The notes below the pieces were generated by a model that saw nothing but the letters and a program-made list of their open reading frames with translations, searched no databases and was not told the origin of the DNA. A stretch of 64,000 nt of DNA. Origin: an uncultured Tenacibaculum sp. (GTDB lineage Bacteria > Bacteroidota > Bacteroidia > Flavobacteriales > Flavobacteriaceae). The stretch spans positions 124,001 through 188,000 of the forward strand of contig CANMWK010000003.1 in the NCBI GenBank assembly GCA_947501615.1. The letters are read 5' to 3'. How positions within the stretch are numbered: position 1 is the stretch's first letter; each line of letters starts with the position of its first letter. The translations under genes and the position numbers were made by a program. Below are positions 61,499 through 64,000 of this stretch, in pieces.

Positions 61499-62557
61499 TT
61501 AATCCATATAAAACTCAATACTCTCACGAACTAATGCTTCAGAAGCTTCACAACTTAGTTCGAAATCTTCATAATCATTTAATAATACAAACTTAACAAC
61601 ACCTGCTTCATTTTTTTTATCATGAATTAGTAAGGCCATTATTGGATTAATATCTTCGGGTAAAATTGAAATTTTACCATATATCTTAACAATAGCATCT
61701 TTTATTTCGGTAGTTTTTTCCTTTGGAAAATTTAAAATCTCAGATGATAAATAGGCTTCACAAACCATTCCTATAGCTATAGCTTCACCATGAGTAAGGT
61801 TTTCTTTGTGAGGCGTATCTAAAAAGTAAGATTCTACAGCGTGTCCAATGGTGTGCCCCCAATTTAAAACTTTACGTACCCCTTTTTCTTTAGGATCTTC
61901 AGTAACCACTTCATTCTTAATTTCAATAGAACGATGAATTAAATCAATAATATTTAATTCAGGATTATCTTTTATTTCATGAAACAAATAAATATCATGA
62001 GTCATACCATACTTGATAATTTCAGCAGTACCTGAACGGATCTCTCTAGGATCTAAAGTATGTAAATATTCAGGATCAACTAATACCATTTTCGGATTAG
62101 CAAATACACCAATTTGGTTTTTTAAAACCCCTAAATCTACTCCAGTTTTACCTCCAACAGAAGCATCAACCATAGAAAGTAGTGTTGTAGGAATATTAAT
62201 AAAATCGATTCCTCTTTTAAAAGTAGATGCAACAAAACCACCTAAATCAGTAATAACACCTCCACCTAAAGTTATTACTAAACTTTTACGATCTGCACCT
62301 AATTCCGTCATAGCATTCCAAACCCCCAAACAAGTGTCTAAATTTTTATGAATTTCACCAGAGTCAATTTGAATGAGTTCAATTTTTAACGTTGTTTCTA
62401 AACGTTGAATAAACCTAGGATAACAACATTCCAATGTATTATCATCAACTAAAATAAAGATTGATGAATATGAATTTTCTTTTATATATGAGTTAATTTC
62501 CTGATATGCTTTATCAGAAAAATGCACAGGATATGTTGTCGCTTGAATGGTATTCAT
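61499..62557 (-). CDS. aroB: 3-Dehydroquinate synthase
   Basis: AroB makes dehydroquinate in the shikimate pathway using NAD and zinc. The NAD-binding loop is VITLGGGVITDLGGFVASTF. The metal and active-site segments are GTAEIIKYGMTHD, NWGHTIGHAVESYF and LTHGEAIAIGMVCEA. The 352-aa length is typical. The start at ATG 62557 opens with MNTIQATTYPVHF. It is divergent from the proline dehydrogenase gene. Confidence 0.96.
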   Translation of the reverse strand: MNTIQATTYPVHFSDKAYQEINSYIKENSYSSIFILVDDNTLECCYPRFIQRLETTLKIELIQIDSGEIHKNLDTCLGVWNAMTELGADRKSLVITLGGGVITDLGGFVASTFKRGIDFINIPTTLLSMVDASVGGKTGVDLGVLKNQIGVFANPKMVLVDPEYLHTLDPREIRSGTAEIIKYGMTHDIYLFHEIKDNPELNIIDLIHRSIEIKNEVVTEDPKEKGVRKVLNWGHTIGHAVESYFLDTPHKENLTHGEAIAIGMVCEAYLSSEILNFPKEKTTEIKDAIVKIYGKISILPEDINPIMALLIHDKKNEAGVVKFVLLNDYEDFELSCEASEALVRESIEFYMD

Positions 62558-62618
62558 AAGTTCATTTAATATGATGCAAATTAAGCAGAAAATATTAAAA
62601 TATTTAAATGTTGTCTTC

Positions 62619-62626
62619 TATATTTG
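62619..62626 (+). promoter_or_regulatory. -7 promoter element of the proline dehydrogenase gene
   Basis: TATATTTG matches the consensus exactly, 31 bp before the ATG. The -33 region is weak. Confidence 0.55.
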
Positions 62627-62657
62627 TTCCAATAAAGTAAACTAGTTACTACTATCA

Positions 62658-63821
62658 ATGAAACTTTTTGAAAACACAGAAATAGCGTTTAAATTAAAGT
62701 CTGACTCTGAGCTAGAAAGAGCTCATTTTCTGTTTCGTTTAATTCAAAGTCAACCTATGGTTAAAATAGGTACTGCTGTTACAAATTTTGCTTTAAAAGC
62801 TCATTTACCTGTTGAAGGATTAATACGCTCTACAGTATTCGATCATTTTTGCGGCGGCATAACAGAAGAAGATTGTATTCCAAACATTGAAAAAATGTAT
62901 AATCAAGGAAATGTGCATAGTGTATTGGATTATTCAGTAGAAGGAAAAGAAGAAGAAGATAGTTTTGATAGTGCTGTAAAAACTATTGAAAATATTATTC
63001 AGTTTTCTGAAGAAAAAGATGCTATACCTTTTGCCGTTTTTAAACCTACTGGTTTTGGTCGATTTGCGTTGTACCAAAAAATAGGGGAACAAAAAGAATT
63101 GACTTCAGAAGAAAAAATAGAATGGGAACGAGTTAAAGCAAGGTTTCATCGTGTATGTGAACTAGCTTATAGTAAAAACGTTCCATTATTAATTGATGCA
63201 GAGGAAAGTTGGATGCAAGATGCAGCAGATGATTTAGTAGAAGAATTGATGGAAAAATACAATACAGAAAAAGCTATTGTTTTTAATACATTACAAATGT
63301 ATCGTCATGATCGTATGGAGTATTTAAAAGGCTTGCATCAAAGAGCACATCAAAAAGGTTTTCATATTGGAATGAAAGTGGTTCGCGGTGCTTATATGGA
63401 AAAGGAAAGAGAGCGTGCAGAAGAACTTGGTTATGATTCACCTATTTGTAAGAATAAAGAAGCTACAGATAAGAATTATGATGAAGCTATTTTGTACATG
63501 ATGGAGCACAAGAATATGGCTTTATTTGCAGGTACTCATAACGAAGAAAGTTCTTATTTATTGATGGATTTAGCAGTTAAATACAATATTGATAAATCGG
63601 ATAAACGAATGTGGTTTGGTCAATTATATGGAATGAGTGATCATATTAGTTTTAACTTAGCTAAAGAAGGCTATAATGTAGCTAAATATGTTCCATTCGG
63701 ACCTGTTAGAGATGTGATGCCTTATTTGATTCGAAGAGCTGAAGAAAATACATCTGTAGAAGGGCAAACTTCTAGAGAATTAAAATTACTGAAAACAGAA
63801 AAAAAACGTAGAAAACTATAA
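62658..63821 (+). CDS. Proline dehydrogenase
   Basis: This FAD enzyme oxidises proline to pyrroline-5-carboxylate at the membrane, feeding electrons to quinone. The (beta/alpha)8 barrel has FAVFKPTGFGRFALYQK, DAEESWMQDAADDLVEE, FNTLQMYRHDRMEYLKG and the catalytic KVVRGAYMEKERERAEE, with GTHNEESSYLL. The C-terminal YVPFGPVRDVMPYLIRRAEEN has the conserved double Arg for proline carboxylate binding. At 387 aa it is the monofunctional type. The stop overlaps the next start by one base (TAATG). Confidence 0.95.
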   Translation: MKLFENTEIAFKLKSDSELERAHFLFRLIQSQPMVKIGTAVTNFALKAHLPVEGLIRSTVFDHFCGGITEEDCIPNIEKMYNQGNVHSVLDYSVEGKEEEDSFDSAVKTIENIIQFSEEKDAIPFAVFKPTGFGRFALYQKIGEQKELTSEEKIEWERVKARFHRVCELAYSKNVPLLIDAEESWMQDAADDLVEELMEKYNTEKAIVFNTLQMYRHDRMEYLKGLHQRAHQKGFHIGMKVVRGAYMEKERERAEELGYDSPICKNKEATDKNYDEAILYMMEHKNMALFAGTHNEESSYLLMDLAVKYNIDKSDKRMWFGQLYGMSDHISFNLAKEGYNVAKYVPFGPVRDVMPYLIRRAEENTSVEGQTSRELKLLKTEKKRRKL

Positions 63822-64000
63822 TGACAACAGTAGAAGAAATAAAAACTTTACTTCAAAAAAATAAAATACGATTTTTAAATGAACTTAAAGAAAGTAAAGA
63901 GCTTATTTTATTACTAACCAAATCAACAACACAAAAGTTAACTACTGAAGAAAAAGGTAAAGTAAAAGAACAATTATTAGATATTTGTAAATCGATACCA
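63821..64000 (+). CDS. Uncharacterised protein (partial, N-terminus)
   Basis: The first 60 codons reach the window edge, starting MTTVEEIKTLLQKNKIRFLN and ending QLLDICKSIP. The segment is helical, lysine- and leucine-rich, with no signal peptide. Its start overlaps the proline dehydrogenase stop (TAATG), so it is translationally coupled. From memory, similar short proteins with a hydrophobic C-terminal half occur in Flavobacteriaceae, but I cannot confirm the family here. Confidence 0.6.
   Translation, partial: MTTVEEIKTLLQKNKIRFLNELKESKELILLLTKSTTQKLTTEEKGKVKEQLLDICKSIP

Overview
The window looks like chromosomal DNA from a marine-type member of the Flavobacteriaceae (Bacteroidota), close to Tenacibaculum or Polaribacter in flavour; the genus is an inference. 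Supporting signs are the very low GC content, A-rich translation starts without Shine-Dalgarno boxes, promoters of the TTG-N20/21-TAnnTTTG type, a type IX secretion (T9SS) C-terminal signal, a TonB-dependent receptor with a carboxypeptidase-like N-terminal domain, a stand-alone transketolase N-terminal subunit, bacillithiol synthesis (bshA) and a quinone-linked malate dehydrogenase (mqo). No rRNA, tRNA, prophage or CRISPR array was seen.

Layout. 1-3.4 kb: folD (partial), ffh, a DinB-like protein and a serine hydrolase lipoprotein. 3.5-7.7 kb: a SDYY-repeat protein, then an operon of a LytS-type kinase, a paralogous pseudokinase and a LytTR response regulator. 7.8-9.0 kb: two DoxX-like membrane genes, one frameshifted. 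9.3-15.7 kb: GNAT, LacI regulator, DinB-like protein, MsrB, hydrolase, M48 protease and MFS transporter. 15.7-19.5 kb: a decayed gene, then a probable metal-uptake operon (His/Cys-rich exported protein, TonB receptor, lipoprotein). 19.5-27 kb: purB, truncated haemoglobin, a VWA membrane protein with three small genes, and an RsmB-like methyltransferase. 27-34 kb: SH3 protein, recG carrying an in-frame DUF559 insertion, a double-glycine leader peptide gene and priA. 35-43.6 kb: membrane proteins, mqo, a nonsense-split TPM gene, a sigma/anti-sigma/barrel operon and rpsF-rpsR-rplI. 43.6-64 kb: lysA, pepT, DUF3810, dnaB, a secreted amidotransferase-like protein, CPBP protease, a tricorn-like S41 protease, an AraC regulator, tkt, bshA, a T9SS repeat protein, aroB, and proline dehydrogenase with a partial downstream gene.

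The most unusual signal is inside recG. A 438-bp segment with imperfect terminal inverted repeats, each able to fold as a hairpin, encodes a DUF559 (Vsr-like PD-(D/E)XK nuclease) domain. It sits between helicase motifs II and III and keeps the recG frame open through both ends. Other notable items are a lone six-cysteine double-glycine leader peptide, two orphan structured small-RNA candidates (45312-45400 and 57668-57757), a pseudokinase next to an active kinase, a probable ATT or TTG start for priA, and three disrupted genes.
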